Made by a program: the position numbers and the translations under genes. The notes beneath the pieces are model-generated. The model made no database searches. It was not told the DNA's origin and saw only the letters and a program-made list of their open reading frames with translations. A stretch of DNA of 64,000 nucleotides from Paraburkholderia phenazinium. Lineage in GTDB: Bacteria > Pseudomonadota > Gammaproteobacteria > Burkholderiales > Burkholderiaceae. Where the stretch lies: contig NZ_FNCJ01000027.1 in the NCBI RefSeq assembly GCF_900100735.1, forward strand, positions 1 through 64,000, read 5' to 3'. Positions 17,653-27,582 of the stretch are shown in pieces. Every line of letters starts with the position of its first letter. Positions within the stretch are counted from its first letter, which is position 1.

Positions 17653-19935
17653 TTACTGCGCGTTAGCCCGCACCCGGGCATTCGCCGAAGCGACGGCCGT
17701 CATGTTGATGATCCGGCGCACGGTCGCAGCCGGCGTCAGGATATGCACCGGCTTCTCCGCGCCAAGCAGGAACGGTCCGACCGTCACGCCTTCGCCGCCG
17801 ATCATCTTCAGCAGGTTGTACGTGATGTTTGCGGCTTCCACGTTCGGCATGATCAGCAGGTTGGCTTCGCCCGTGAGCGTCGTGCCCGGGAACGCAGCCT
17901 TGCGGACCATCTCCGACAAGGCGGCGTCACCGTGCATTTCGCCATCGATCTCAAGACCCGGCGCGCGTTGCGCGATCAGCTTGCGCGCTTCCGCCATGCG
18001 TTGCGACGAAGCCGACGGCACGCTGCCGAAATTCGAGTTCGACAGCAGTGCGACCTTCGGCGTAATCCCGAACTTCTCGATTTCGCGCGCGGCGAGCACG
18101 GTCATGTCGGCGAGCTGCTCCGCAGTTGGCACTTCGTTGATGTACGTATCGCAGATGAACAGGTTGCGGCCCGGCAGCATCAGCAGGTTCATCGCCGCCA
18201 GCGTCTCGACGTTTTCCGCCTTGCCCAGCACCTGCTCGACAAACTTCAGATGGCTCTGGTACGTGTCGATCATCCCGCAGATCATGCCGTCCGCGTCGCC
18301 CACACGCACGAGGAGCGCACCAATCAGCGTGTTGAACTTGCGCAGCGCGGCCTTCGCGACTTCCGGCGTCACGCCTTCACGCGCGCCGATCTCGTGATAT
18401 TCCTGCCAGCACTTCTGGTAGCGCGGATCGTCTTCCGGATTGACGATCTCGAAGTCTTCGCCGCACTTGAGCTTCGAGCCCATCTTCTTCAGACGCATGT
18501 CGATCACTGCCGGACGGCCGACCAGAATCGGCTTGGCGATCTTCTCCAGCAGCACGAATTGCGCCGCGCGCAGCACGCGCTCGTCTTCACCTTCGGCAAA
18601 CACGATGCGTGCCGGCGCCGACTTCGCCGCCGCGAACACCGGACGCATCACCATGCCGGTACGGTAGACGGTGGTGCCGAGTTCCTCGCGATACGCGTCC
18701 ATGTCCTTGATCGGACGGGTCGCTACGCCCGAATCCATCGCCGCCTGCGCGACGGCCGGCGCGATCTTGATGATCAGGCGCGGGTCGAACGGCTTCGGGA
18801 TCAGGTAGTCCGGGCCGAATTCGAGCGTGTGGCCTTCGTAGGCCTTCGCCACTTCATCGCCCTGGTCGGTTTCTTCGGCCAGTTCCGCAATGGCGCGCAC
18901 GCAGGCGAGCTTCATTTCTTCCGTGATCGTCGTCGCGCCCACGTCGAGTGCGCCGCGGAAGATGAACGGGAAGCACAGCACGTTGTTGACCTGGTTCGGA
19001 TAATCCGAACGGCCCGTGGCAATGATCGCGTCCGGGCGCACCTTCTTCGCTTCTTCCGGGCGGATTTCCGGTTCCGGGTTAGCCAGCGCAAGGATCAGCG
19101 GCTGGGTGCCCATTTCCACGACCATTTCCGGCTTCAGCACGCCGGCGCTCGAGCAGCCGAGAAACACGTCGGCGCCGCGGATCGCGTCGCCCAGCGTACG
19201 CGCGTCGGTGTTCGCCGCGTAGCGTTCCTTCGACGGGTCGAGATTGCCGCGGCCTTCGTAGATCACGCCCTTCGAATCGGCGACCAGCACGTTCTTCTTC
19301 GACAGGCCCAGGTGCACCAGCAGGTCCAGACAGGCAATCGCCGCGGCGCCCGCGCCCGAGCAGACCAGCTTCACTTCGTCGAGCTTCTTGCCGACCACTT
19401 TCAGGCCGTTCAGGATAGCCGCGGACGCGATGATCGCGGTGCCGTGCTGGTCATCGTGGAAGACCGGAATCTTCATGCGCTCGCGCAGCTTCTTCTCGAT
19501 GTAGAAGCATTCCGGCGCCTTGATGTCTTCGAGGTTGATGCCGCCCAAGGTCGGCTCGAGCATCGCGATCGCATCGACCAGCTTGTCCGGATCGGTCTCG
19601 GACAGTTCGATATCGAACACGTCGATGCCGGCAAACTTCTTGAACAGACACCCCTTGCCTTCCATCACGGGCTTGGCGGCGAGCGGTCCAATGTTGCCGA
19701 GACCGAGCACGGCCGTGCCGTTCGTGATCACGCCGACGAGGTTGCCACGCGAGGTGTACTTCTGTGCGTCGAGCGGCTCATCGAAGATCGCCATGCAGGC
19801 TGCGGCGACACCCGGCGAGTACGCGAGCGAGAGGTCGAGCTGGTTCGATAGCGGCTTGGTCGGTGTGACCGAGATCTTGCCGGGCTTCGGATTCTGGTGA
19901 TACGCGAGAGCGCTTTGCTTCAGTTGTTCGTCCAT
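17653..19935 (-). CDS. maeB: NADP-dependent malic enzyme with phosphotransacetylase-like domain
   Basis: A 760-residue bidomain enzyme that decarboxylates malate to pyruvate with NADP. The N-terminal malic enzyme part shows LSLAYSPGVAAACMAI, FHDDQHGTAIIASAAIL and the dinucleotide loop VCSGAGAAAIACLDLL. The C-terminal third resembles phosphate acetyltransferase (RIVFAEGEDERVLRAAQ; ICGMIDTYQSHLKFVEQ), which in MaeB is regulatory. The start at 19935 gives standard MaeB length; an upstream in-frame extension lacks family sequence. A 778-codon frame on the opposite strand is a shadow. Confidence 0.95.
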   Translation of the reverse strand: MDEQLKQSALAYHQNPKPGKISVTPTKPLSNQLDLSLAYSPGVAAACMAIFDEPLDAQKYTSRGNLVGVITNGTAVLGLGNIGPLAAKPVMEGKGCLFKKFAGIDVFDIELSETDPDKLVDAIAMLEPTLGGINLEDIKAPECFYIEKKLRERMKIPVFHDDQHGTAIIASAAILNGLKVVGKKLDEVKLVCSGAGAAAIACLDLLVHLGLSKKNVLVADSKGVIYEGRGNLDPSKERYAANTDARTLGDAIRGADVFLGCSSAGVLKPEMVVEMGTQPLILALANPEPEIRPEEAKKVRPDAIIATGRSDYPNQVNNVLCFPFIFRGALDVGATTITEEMKLACVRAIAELAEETDQGDEVAKAYEGHTLEFGPDYLIPKPFDPRLIIKIAPAVAQAAMDSGVATRPIKDMDAYREELGTTVYRTGMVMRPVFAAAKSAPARIVFAEGEDERVLRAAQFVLLEKIAKPILVGRPAVIDMRLKKMGSKLKCGEDFEIVNPEDDPRYQKCWQEYHEIGAREGVTPEVAKAALRKFNTLIGALLVRVGDADGMICGMIDTYQSHLKFVEQVLGKAENVETLAAMNLLMLPGRNLFICDTYINEVPTAEQLADMTVLAAREIEKFGITPKVALLSNSNFGSVPSASSQRMAEARKLIAQRAPGLEIDGEMHGDAALSEMVRKAAFPGTTLTGEANLLIMPNVEAANITYNLLKMIGGEGVTVGPFLLGAEKPVHILTPAATVRRIINMTAVASANARVRANAQ

Positions 19936-20265
19936 TTTCTGGCCTGCGAGACGTGAGTAATTGGGCGCGGCCCGCTTTGGGCCCGGCTCATGGTGCCGAG
20001 TGCCTCGCTTGCATGGATCGAATGGGTAATCGACTGCAGTGGTTTTCATCTGCGCCGGTTAGGCGCAGCGTCGAACCTGAGCGGTTGGCAGACGGTGCAG
20101 AGCTTTTGCGGGGGAGTTAGTGTACACCCCGCATGGGTCATTACGCGTAGCCTTTAGAGCCGCTAACCATCGGCGAAACAAGGACTTGCTATGCTGCGGC
20201 GCGTCATTGTGTAGCAGCGCCCAAAGCACCTCGCCTGAGTTCGCAGGACCGCGAAGCGCCTCAGG

Positions 20266-21540
20266 TCAATCCAGCGCAGCGCCACGGCGTTCGGGGATCA
20301 GGAACAGCGTCGTGAGAATGTCGAGCAGATAGATCGAGGCGAGCAGCGCGAGCGCGGCGCCGAACGAAAAACGTGCCGCCAGCGCGCCAACCGCGACCGG
20401 GCCGAAACCACCCACCGCGCGGCCAATGTTGAACAGCACGTTTTGCGCGGTAGCCCGTGCCTCCGTGGGATACAGTTCGGAGATCAGCGCGCCGTAGCCG
20501 CCGATCATGCCGTTGACGAACACACCCATCACGGCCCCGCCGATCAGCAGCGCGAATGGCGTACTCAGATGCGCATAGACAAACACCATCACCACCGCGC
20601 CGGCCTGGTAGAACAGGAAGGTCGGCTTGCGGCCGAAGCGGTCCGCGGCGATGCCGAACAACCAGATGCCGAGGGCCATGCCGAGAACGGTTGCGGAGGT
20701 CCACAAACCGGACTTGGTCAGCGAATAGCCAAAGGTCTTCGACAGATAGCTCGGCAGCCAGATCATCAGGCCGTAGTAGCCGAAGTTCTGCACGGAACAG
20801 AGAATCGCCACGCCGACGCTGGCGCGCGTGGTGCGCGCATCGGCAATCAGGCGCCGCAACGGCAGCTTGCGCGCGCCCGTATCTTGCCCGGCGCGCTTTA
20901 GTTGCCGCGCATGTTCCGCACGCTCGACGAACAGCGCCGGTTCCTCGACTTGCCGCCGCACGATGAACGACACCACCGCCGGCACCAGTCCGAGCGCAAA
21001 CATGCCGCGCCAGCCAATCACCGGCAACAGCAGCGGCGTGAGCAACGCGGCGGCCAGCACGCCGAGTTGCCAGCCCAGCCCCACATACGACGAAACCCTC
21101 GCTCGCTTTGCGGCCGGCCAAGCCTCCGCGACCAGCGTCATGCCGATGCCGAACTCGCCGCCGAGTCCAAGCCCGGCAATCGTCCGGTAAGCCAGCAGGT
21201 CCGAGTAGCCCTGTGCCAGCGCGCACAACCCCGTGAACACCGCGAAGATCAGGATGGTCCACGTGAGCATGCGCACCCGGCCGAAATAGTCGCTCAACAC
21301 GCCGAACACGATGCCGCCCGCCACGGCCCCAATCAGCGTCCAGGTGACGAGCGAGCCGGCCTGGGTGGACGACAGGTGCAGGTCGACGGCAATCACCGGC
21401 AGCATGAAACCGAGGATCAGCAGGTCGAAGCCGTCCATCGCATAGCCGAGCACCGCGGCGAGCAGCGCCCGGCCGGCGTAGCCGCGCTGCGCGGAGGCGC
21501 GGGAGGACGTGGAGGAAGAGGCGACAGTCATCGAAAGCAT
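20266..21540 (-). CDS. MFS transporter, aromatic acid/sialate-type
   Basis: A 424-residue major facilitator with about 12 hydrophobic segments. The first carries YAMDGFDLLILGFMLPVI, typical of the aromatic acid:H+ symporter and sialic acid transporter branches; the loop between helices 2 and 3 has GVLSDYFGRVRML, and GIAADRFGRKPTF is the matching motif in the second half. Two close starts exist (21540 and 21531); neither has a strong ribosome-binding site. A substrate among organic acids is likely but not shown. Confidence 0.85.
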   Translation of the reverse strand: MLSMTVASSSTSSRASAQRGYAGRALLAAVLGYAMDGFDLLILGFMLPVIAVDLHLSSTQAGSLVTWTLIGAVAGGIVFGVLSDYFGRVRMLTWTILIFAVFTGLCALAQGYSDLLAYRTIAGLGLGGEFGIGMTLVAEAWPAAKRARVSSYVGLGWQLGVLAAALLTPLLLPVIGWRGMFALGLVPAVVSFIVRRQVEEPALFVERAEHARQLKRAGQDTGARKLPLRRLIADARTTRASVGVAILCSVQNFGYYGLMIWLPSYLSKTFGYSLTKSGLWTSATVLGMALGIWLFGIAADRFGRKPTFLFYQAGAVVMVFVYAHLSTPFALLIGGAVMGVFVNGMIGGYGALISELYPTEARATAQNVLFNIGRAVGGFGPVAVGALAARFSFGAALALLASIYLLDILTTLFLIPERRGAALD

Positions 21541-21966
21541 CCCGTAGGGCGCGGCCACGCTGACGAGATCGGCGCCGGGGCCGCCCGGCCCTGAAAATTC
21601 GCGTGAGTGTAATCGGCGCCCGCGTGGGCCACAAGCAAACCAAAAAGGCCACCGCCGCGCACAGTGCGGCGCCCCGCCGGCCCAAGGCCCGCGCCTGCGC
21701 CGGCCCGTCCCCTGCGCCCTGCCCCAGCGCCGTGCCCGCCCCGCGGTCTCGCCGCCGCTATCGCCGTCATCACGGGTTTTCACGCACGACAGCCTCCTCG
21801 GAAGTGTCCGAATCGGGTAAAATATCGGGCTACGCGCGTAGCAAACCCGGCCTGCACTCCACTGACCGGCTACGTATTCCGCCCATCAGGCGCGGAATAC
21901 CCCGCTTGCTGCGCCACCGGGCCCTATGCGCCCGCGCCCTCCCCGCTCTCACCCAAGGATCCGCCC

Positions 21967-22653
21967 ATGACAGGCTTCGATCGCCAGACGATCTCCGACA
22001 CGACCGCCAAGATGCTGCTGGAAGTGCAAGCAGTTCACTTCAACGCGGAAAAACCGTACATCTTCACGTCCGGCTGGGCGAGCCCGGTGTATATCGACTG
22101 CCGCAAGCTGATCTCGTATCCGCGCGTGCGCCGTGGCCTGATGGAAATGGCCGAGGCCACCATCCTGCGCGATGTCGGCTACGAGCAGATCGACGCGGTC
22201 GCCGGTGGCGAAACCGCCGGCATCCCGTTCGCGGCATGGCTCTCCGACCGCCTGATGGTGCCGATGCAATACGTGCGCAAGAAGCCGAAGGGTTTCGGCC
22301 GTAACGCGCAGATCGAAGGCCTGCTGACCGAAGGCCAGCGCGTCCTGCTGGTGGAGGACCTGACCACCGACAGCCGCAGCAAGATCAACTTCATCAACGC
22401 GCTGCGCACCGCCGGCGCGACGGTGAACCACTGCTTCGTGCTGTTCCACTACAACATCTTCAAGGAAAGCGTGTCGGTGCTGAAAGACATCGACGTCGAT
22501 CTGCACGCGCTTGCCACGTGGTGGGATGTGCTGCGCGTCGCTAAGGAAAACGGCTACTTCGACACGAAGACGCTCGACGAAGTCGAGAAATTCCTGCACG
22601 CACCGGCTGAGTGGTCGGCTGCGCACGGCGGCGCGACGTCGTCGCCGCAGTAA
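21967..22653 (+). CDS. pyrE: Orotate phosphoribosyltransferase
   Basis: A 228-residue enzyme of pyrimidine synthesis that joins orotate and PRPP to form OMP. Landmarks are FTSGWASPVYIDCRKLIS, AGGETAGIPFAAWLSDRL and the PRPP-binding loop VLLVEDLTTDS. The ATG at 21967 begins the family-like N-terminus; the long upstream extension in the same frame is Ala/Pro/Arg-rich intergenic DNA. Confidence 0.95.
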   Translation: MTGFDRQTISDTTAKMLLEVQAVHFNAEKPYIFTSGWASPVYIDCRKLISYPRVRRGLMEMAEATILRDVGYEQIDAVAGGETAGIPFAAWLSDRLMVPMQYVRKKPKGFGRNAQIEGLLTEGQRVLLVEDLTTDSRSKINFINALRTAGATVNHCFVLFHYNIFKESVSVLKDIDVDLHALATWWDVLRVAKENGYFDTKTLDEVEKFLHAPAEWSAAHGGATSSPQ

Positions 22654-22736
22654 GCGCGCGGTTTGCACTCAAGCATGCTGGGTACAACCGCAGCTTAGGC
22701 CATATGCTCCGGTCTTAGCCCACGCGGCTGTTCAGT

Positions 22737-22777
22737 AAAAAGGGCTGCCTGTCCACAAGACAGGCAGCCCTTTTTTA
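22737..22777 (+). terminator. Bidirectional intrinsic terminator after pyrE
   Basis: A perfect 13-bp stem (AGGGCTGCCTGTC, loop CACAA, GACAGGCAGCCCT) with a T-run on the right and an A-run on the left, between convergent pyrE and the regulator gene. Confidence 0.92.
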
Positions 22778-22806
22778 TGCTGCAGACTTACCGAAGCGCA
22801 GCAGCG

Positions 22807-23496
22807 CTATGACGGATCGCCCAACTCCCCGGCGGAGCTCGACGACAGATTCGACAGACCATTGCTCTGTGCATATTGAAACAGCTCGGAATCGCGATCA
22901 AGGCCGAGCTTGCGCATAGCGGTGTTCTTCTGCGTACTGATGGTCTTGATGCTGCGGTTCAACTGCTCCGAGATTTCCTTGATCGTCATGCCGGAGACGA
23001 ACAGCCGCACCACCTCCAGTTCGCGCTTCGACAGGATCACCTCGTCGCTCTTACCGCCTGCATTCATGCGCAGCGTCTCGAGCGAGGCTTTGACCGACGG
23101 GCTCATGTATTCGAGATTGCGGCTGACGTGCTGAACCGCGAGCCCGATATGGCTCAGATCGTCCGCCTTGTTGACCACCGAGTTCACCCCGAGCTCGCTC
23201 AGCCGCTTGAGCAGCGCGGCATTCTCGAGCATCGTCAGAACGACGATAGGCAGATTGGGGAAATTGCGCCGTAAATAGCCGATCAGCGGCAGACCATCGC
23301 CGTACTGCCCGCCGGGCATTGCGAGGTCGGTCACCAGCACGTCGCAAGGAACGGTCTGCAAGACTTTGATGAGTTCCGTTGACTGGCGTGCGCGCGCAAC
23401 CACCTCGATGCCGGGAAACTTGAGCAGCGCGTGCTCCGCGCCGAACAAAATCACCGGATGGTCATCGGCCACGACGACCCTGACTGGATCTGGCAT
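22807..23496 (-). CDS. LuxR/FixJ-type response regulator (BvgA/RcsB-like)
   Basis: A 229-residue response regulator. The receiver domain has the acidic pair in VVADDHP, the phospho-acceptor Asp about 57 (VLVTDLAMPG) and the Lys of VNKADD. The C-terminal HTH is LuxR-type (LSKRELEVVRLFVSGMTIKE; SIKTISTQKNTAMRKLGL). The start at 23496 follows an AGGGAG site and removes eight non-family residues. No sensor kinase gene is adjacent, so its partner is elsewhere. Confidence 0.9.
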   Translation of the reverse strand: MPDPVRVVVADDHPVILFGAEHALLKFPGIEVVARARQSTELIKVLQTVPCDVLVTDLAMPGGQYGDGLPLIGYLRRNFPNLPIVVLTMLENAALLKRLSELGVNSVVNKADDLSHIGLAVQHVSRNLEYMSPSVKASLETLRMNAGGKSDEVILSKRELEVVRLFVSGMTIKEISEQLNRSIKTISTQKNTAMRKLGLDRDSELFQYAQSNGLSNLSSSSAGELGDPS

Positions 23497-23819
23497 TGCT
23501 CTCCCTTCGCCTGATGACACGCTCTCCGAAACTTCAGCTATGCATCATTCTAAAATTCTGGGTTCTAAATGGGGACTGCTTGCGTCTCGATGACGGGCGC
23601 AATTCATCCGACTATAGCCGATTTCACCGTGCCACGGCCTGTCAGAGCGCACCTCCAAGCCCGCATAGCGCAAATGTTAATCTTGATTCGACCTCGGGTG
23701 ACAAAATAGGGACAATAATGAACGTGAGGATGACCGTTCACGATCCCTGCGCAAGAACCTTGCATAGGACCGGAGTAAGTGCCCAGCACTAAGTCCGTTC
23801 GACAATGGAGAATCGGCAC
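23497..23819. promoter_or_regulatory. Divergent intergenic region between regulator and PEBP genes
   Basis: About 320 bp that must hold both promoters. The right part (23660-23720) is AT-richer (AAATGTTAATCTTGATTCGA). No operator or structured RNA could be assigned. Confidence 0.35.
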
Positions 23820-24422
23820 ATGCGCCCGCGTTGCCTGGTCGTTTCGCTTACTTCGCCCCGCTCCCGAATATCGCCTTTTGCCATCGCGACGCTCAGTCTC
23901 GCGCTCACGGTCATCCACGGGCCGCGCGCGCTCGCCGAGGGGCCGTTTGCGCTCACGAGCACGAGCTTCCATGATGGCGGCAACGTCGACGCCGCCCAGG
24001 TTTTCGACCAGGACGATTGCAAGGGCTCGAACCGTTCGCCCGAGCTTTCCTGGCACGATGCGCCGGCCGGCACCCGCAGTTTTGCCGTGACCGTATTCGA
24101 TCCGGATGCGCCGGGCCCTGGCTGGTGGCACTGGGCCGTCGCGCAGATCCCTGCCAATGTCACCCGCTTACCCGAAAATGCCAGCGCTTCGGGCTATCTG
24201 AAGAAGCTCGGCGCCGTCGAAGCCCGTAACGACTTCGATATCGACGGCTATGGCGGCCCGTGTCCGCCAGCCGGCAAGCCGCATCGCTACGTCATCACCG
24301 TGTATGCGCTGAACACCACCGATCTACGGCTCGCCCAGGGCCGGCCGGCACTCATGTTCGATCACGAGATCGGCACGGCGACCCTCGGCACGGCGCGCAT
24401 GGTAGTGAACTACGGCCGCTAG
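23820..24422 (+). CDS. Exported YbhB/YbcL-type PEBP protein
   Basis: A 200-residue protein of the phosphatidylethanolamine-binding/Raf kinase inhibitor-like family. A signal peptide (hydrophobic ISPFAIATLSLALTVI, cleavage near RALAEG) precedes the fold, which shows CKGSNRSPELSW, TVFDPDAPGPGWWHW and GYGGPCPPAGKPHRYVITVYAL, all family signatures around the ligand pocket. Bacterial members have no settled role. The ATG at 23820 has GGAG nine bases upstream and is preferred over one at 23805. Confidence 0.88.
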   Translation: MRPRCLVVSLTSPRSRISPFAIATLSLALTVIHGPRALAEGPFALTSTSFHDGGNVDAAQVFDQDDCKGSNRSPELSWHDAPAGTRSFAVTVFDPDAPGPGWWHWAVAQIPANVTRLPENASASGYLKKLGAVEARNDFDIDGYGGPCPPAGKPHRYVITVYALNTTDLRLAQGRPALMFDHEIGTATLGTARMVVNYGR

Positions 24423-24648
24423 GACGCGCAACGGTCCGCGCCGGCTTCCGGGCGCGCTCCCGCCCCCGCATCGGCCAACCCACCGTCAACGGATGGCATC
24501 TGCAGCATAAAAGCGTCATCGCACTGTCATTTAGACGGCGCAAGGTCGATTTTCATCGATGTTTGCGCACGCATGCCGTCATCCGGTCTTAAAATGACGT
24601 TCCGGCGCACTGCAGCGCCTCCGTATTCCCGTAGCCAGTGAGAGTGAG

Positions 24649-25596
24649 ATGAGCACGAAAGTATTTGTCGACGGACAGGAAGGCACGACCGGCCTGAAGA
24701 TTTTCGAATACCTGTCGCAACGCGCCGACGTAGAGATCCTGCGTATCGAAGAAGCGAAGCGCAAGGACATCGAGGAACGCCGTCGTCTCATCAACGCATC
24801 GGACGTCACGTTCCTGTGCTTGCCGGATGTCGCCTCGCGCGAATCGGCTTCGCTCGTCGAGAACGACCGCACTGTGCTGATCGACGCGAGCACGGCGTTT
24901 CGCACCAGTGCGGACTGGGCCTACGGTCTGCCGGAACTGGCTCACTCGCAACGCGAACGGCTGCGCACCGCCAGGCGCATCGCCGTGCCGGGCTGTCACG
25001 CGTCGGCCTTCGTGCTGGCCATGCGCCCGCTCGTCGAAGCAGGCGTGGTCGCAGCGGACTTCGCCGCGCACAGCTACTCGATCACCGGCTACAGCGGCGG
25101 CGGCAAGAAGATGATTGCCGACTACGAAGCGGGCGGTAACGACCGCCTGAAGAGCCCGCGCCCCTATGCGCTGGGTCTCACGCACAAGCACCTGCCGGAA
25201 ATGGCGGCTCATACCGGCCTGAACTCGGCGCCGGTATTCACGCCGATCGTCGGCCCCTTCTACAAGGGTCTCGCTGTCACGACCTACTTCTCGCCGAGCC
25301 AGCTGGCGAAGAAGGCCACGCCGCAAGACGTGCTGGCCCTGTTCGCCGAATACTACGCGGGCGAAGCATTCGTGCGCGTAGCCCCGTTCAATGCTGAAGC
25401 GAACCTCGACGACGGCTTCTTCGACGTGCAGGCGAACAACGATACCAATCGCGTCGACCTGTTCGTGTTCGGCAACGAAGAGCGCTTCGTCACCGTCGCG
25501 CGTCTCGACAACCTGGGCAAGGGCGCATCGGGCGCCGCCATCCAGTGCATGAACCTCGCGATCGGCACGGCCGAAGACTGCGGATTGAAACGCTAA
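24649..25596 (+). CDS. argC: N-acetyl-gamma-glutamyl-phosphate reductase, type 2
   Basis: A 315-residue enzyme of arginine synthesis that reduces N-acetylglutamyl phosphate with NADPH. The short form is recognised by FVDGQEGTTGLKIFEYL at the N-terminus, the catalytic Cys about 116 in VPGCHAS, and YSITGYSGGGKKMI. It is monocistronic here, separate from other arg genes, and is followed by an intrinsic terminator. Confidence 0.95.
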   Translation: MSTKVFVDGQEGTTGLKIFEYLSQRADVEILRIEEAKRKDIEERRRLINASDVTFLCLPDVASRESASLVENDRTVLIDASTAFRTSADWAYGLPELAHSQRERLRTARRIAVPGCHASAFVLAMRPLVEAGVVAADFAAHSYSITGYSGGGKKMIADYEAGGNDRLKSPRPYALGLTHKHLPEMAAHTGLNSAPVFTPIVGPFYKGLAVTTYFSPSQLAKKATPQDVLALFAEYYAGEAFVRVAPFNAEANLDDGFFDVQANNDTNRVDLFVFGNEERFVTVARLDNLGKGASGAAIQCMNLAIGTAEDCGLKR

Positions 25597-25635
25597 CGCC
25601 CTCCCGCCGGACGGCGCATTGCCGTCCTTCAGCAT

Positions 25636-25668
25636 AAAAAGCCGGTTTTCATAAGCCGGCTTTTTTTG
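25636..25668 (+). terminator. Intrinsic terminator after argC
   Basis: Stem AAAGCCGG / CCGGCTTT with a 10-nt loop, followed by a T-run, 40 bp after the stop. Confidence 0.85.
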
Positions 25669-25675
25669 TTTCAAA

Positions 25676-26084
25676 TGCGCGCTTGAAAAGTTTCATTGCG
25701 CATACCTAATAAGTATTAATCCCAATTACTTCCAAACAGAAACTCGCCGTTATTCACCAATCGGTAAATCGTGCACCAGCGCGATTCGATGTGCATAGAT
25801 TGCAGCCTAGGGAAACACCCGATTTTTTGGCGAACGGTCGTTCGCAGATGATAGAGCCATTTTGCCCTGAGCCTTGACTGGCAAGCGTGTGCGGCAAAGC
25901 AACGTTGCCGCCCCTACTATTGAAAATTCGTTTTCTGTTTAAAAGGCTCGCCAACCTCGCAGTAGCCTGAGTCGCGCGTTTCCAAAGCTGTTTGAATCGA
26001 CCTTTTTAGACGGTTCTGTCAATTGACACGCCTTAATCGTGCAGCGAAATTACTTCGCACAATTACAGAAAGGGAGACAGCAGC
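25676..26084. promoter_or_regulatory. AT-rich intergenic region before the lipoprotein pair
   Basis: About 410 bp, clearly AT-richer than its surroundings (for example 25690-25770 and 25915-26030). It most likely holds the promoter of the lipoprotein/OmpW-like cluster and may bind nucleoid proteins. An AAAGGGAGAC ribosome-binding site lies at its right end. No coding frame or hairpin convincing enough to name. Confidence 0.4.
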
Positions 26085-27509
26085 ATGTGGGACGCCATAA
26101 ACAGAGGCCTCGCATTGGCCCTTATCTCAGCCCCTTTGTTGATCGGCTGCGGCGGCGGCAACGCCGGCAATCCTGGTGCCGTCAACACCGCGCAATGTTC
26201 CGGATCGAGTTGCCCCGCCGAGGGTCCGCCGAGCTCAGGCACAGTGGCTTCGCTGTGCCCGGCGACCGCCGACATCGGCAATACCACCTATCTGGGCGGC
26301 GCCGGCAGCGGCGAAGTGATCAGCCTCAACATCAACGCCACAGCGATGACGTACACGCTGACATGGCTCGAATCGCCCATTCCGCTGGCAACCGGCACCG
26401 TGACGCCGACCCGCGCGGGGGTGCAGATCACCGGCGCGGTGGTGCATCCACCGGCAGGCACGCTACCCACGGCTGAACAGACCCGCTGCGCGTTCGTGCT
26501 GACGCCCGGCACAGGCTCAGGACCTAATGGCTCCTACAGCACCGCCGCAGACTTCAACTCCGCCAATCCGCCGACGATCTTCGTCGGCAACGGCGTGGCG
26601 GGCGGCGGCATTCCCGGCGCAACGGTCCAGTTCAGCGGATTGACGATCGTCGTCTATCAGAATGTCGGCCAGGTGCCGAACCGTCATTTCGACTTCTACC
26701 CGTTCCTCGGCTTCGCCAGCACGACGACAGACATCACCAAGCTGCCGGGCACCTATAACAGCCTGCTGTATCACCTGACCCCGTCCGGCAACTACGCAAC
26801 CGTCGGCACCAACAGCATCGAAACCTTCGACGCGAGCGGCACCTGTACGTCCACCAACACCCCCAACCCCAACTACTCGCCCAATGCCGGCGGCTGCCTG
26901 ACCACGGGCAATCCGTACACGCTAGACAGCAACGGCTATTTCGACAGCACCCAGGCGCCGCAGATCGTCGCCCAGACCTCGCTGCCGCTGGTCGGGCAAA
27001 CCGGCAAGTCGGGTGTCGCGCACATGATTCTCGGCCAGTTGAACGGCGCGACCGTCCCGCTCGTCGTGCGCACGGGCAACGTCAACCTCGGCACCGGTGC
27101 GCTGCATAGCGGCGCCCAGGTCGACGACGAATCCGGCATCGCGCTGCTCACCCAAGCCACGCCGCTCGCTTCGGGCGGCTTCGACGGCGGCTACGTCGGT
27201 GCGGATTCGAACTTCAACTACACCGCCACGCTCATCAACGGCGCGACAGGCACCTTCGTCAATCCGGAAACATCGAGTGCGGAGGAAGGCTTCGGCCTGA
27301 CCTACGGCCTCGCGACCCCGGGGCTGGTTGGCGTCACCGCGACGAATCCCAGCACCGGCGCCGTCAGTACCGGCTATGCGATCGCCGGCGGCGGCCTGTA
27401 CGCGATCCTGGTCCAGGGGCAGGTCTACAACGGCGTGGTGTCGACGTCGGCTAATTCGACCACCTCCAACAGCCCGTACTTCGGCGTCGGCGCACAGGTC
27501 AACAAGTAA
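26085..27509 (+). CDS. Lipoprotein, DUF2957-like (first of a paralogous pair)
   Basis: A 474-residue predicted lipoprotein: hydrophobic leader and lipobox LLIGC (Cys 22), then a Gly/Ser/Asn-rich mature part. It is homologous to the next gene along most of its length; shared segments include TWLESPIPLATGTVTPTRAG, FVGNGVAGGGIPGATVQF and FYPFLGFAST. Repetitive beta-type sequence suggests a surface or periplasmic beta fold. The DUF2957 label is from memory of Burkholderia lipoproteins. It is followed 73 bp later by its paralogue, so a common transcript is likely. Confidence 0.7.
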   Translation: MWDAINRGLALALISAPLLIGCGGGNAGNPGAVNTAQCSGSSCPAEGPPSSGTVASLCPATADIGNTTYLGGAGSGEVISLNINATAMTYTLTWLESPIPLATGTVTPTRAGVQITGAVVHPPAGTLPTAEQTRCAFVLTPGTGSGPNGSYSTAADFNSANPPTIFVGNGVAGGGIPGATVQFSGLTIVVYQNVGQVPNRHFDFYPFLGFASTTTDITKLPGTYNSLLYHLTPSGNYATVGTNSIETFDASGTCTSTNTPNPNYSPNAGGCLTTGNPYTLDSNGYFDSTQAPQIVAQTSLPLVGQTGKSGVAHMILGQLNGATVPLVVRTGNVNLGTGALHSGAQVDDESGIALLTQATPLASGGFDGGYVGADSNFNYTATLINGATGTFVNPETSSAEEGFGLTYGLATPGLVGVTATNPSTGAVSTGYAIAGGGLYAILVQGQVYNGVVSTSANSTTSNSPYFGVGAQVNK

Positions 27510-27582
27510 AGAGACAGCAGATTCGGGAGATGGCCGGACCGGGAGCCGGCCTCTACAACGAGAACATTCTGGAGGGGGCAGT

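Noticed and set aside
17515..19851. 778-codon open frame on the + strand opposite maeB
   Set aside because: It is wholly antisense to a well-conserved malic enzyme and its product is Arg/His/Leu-rich with no recognisable domain.
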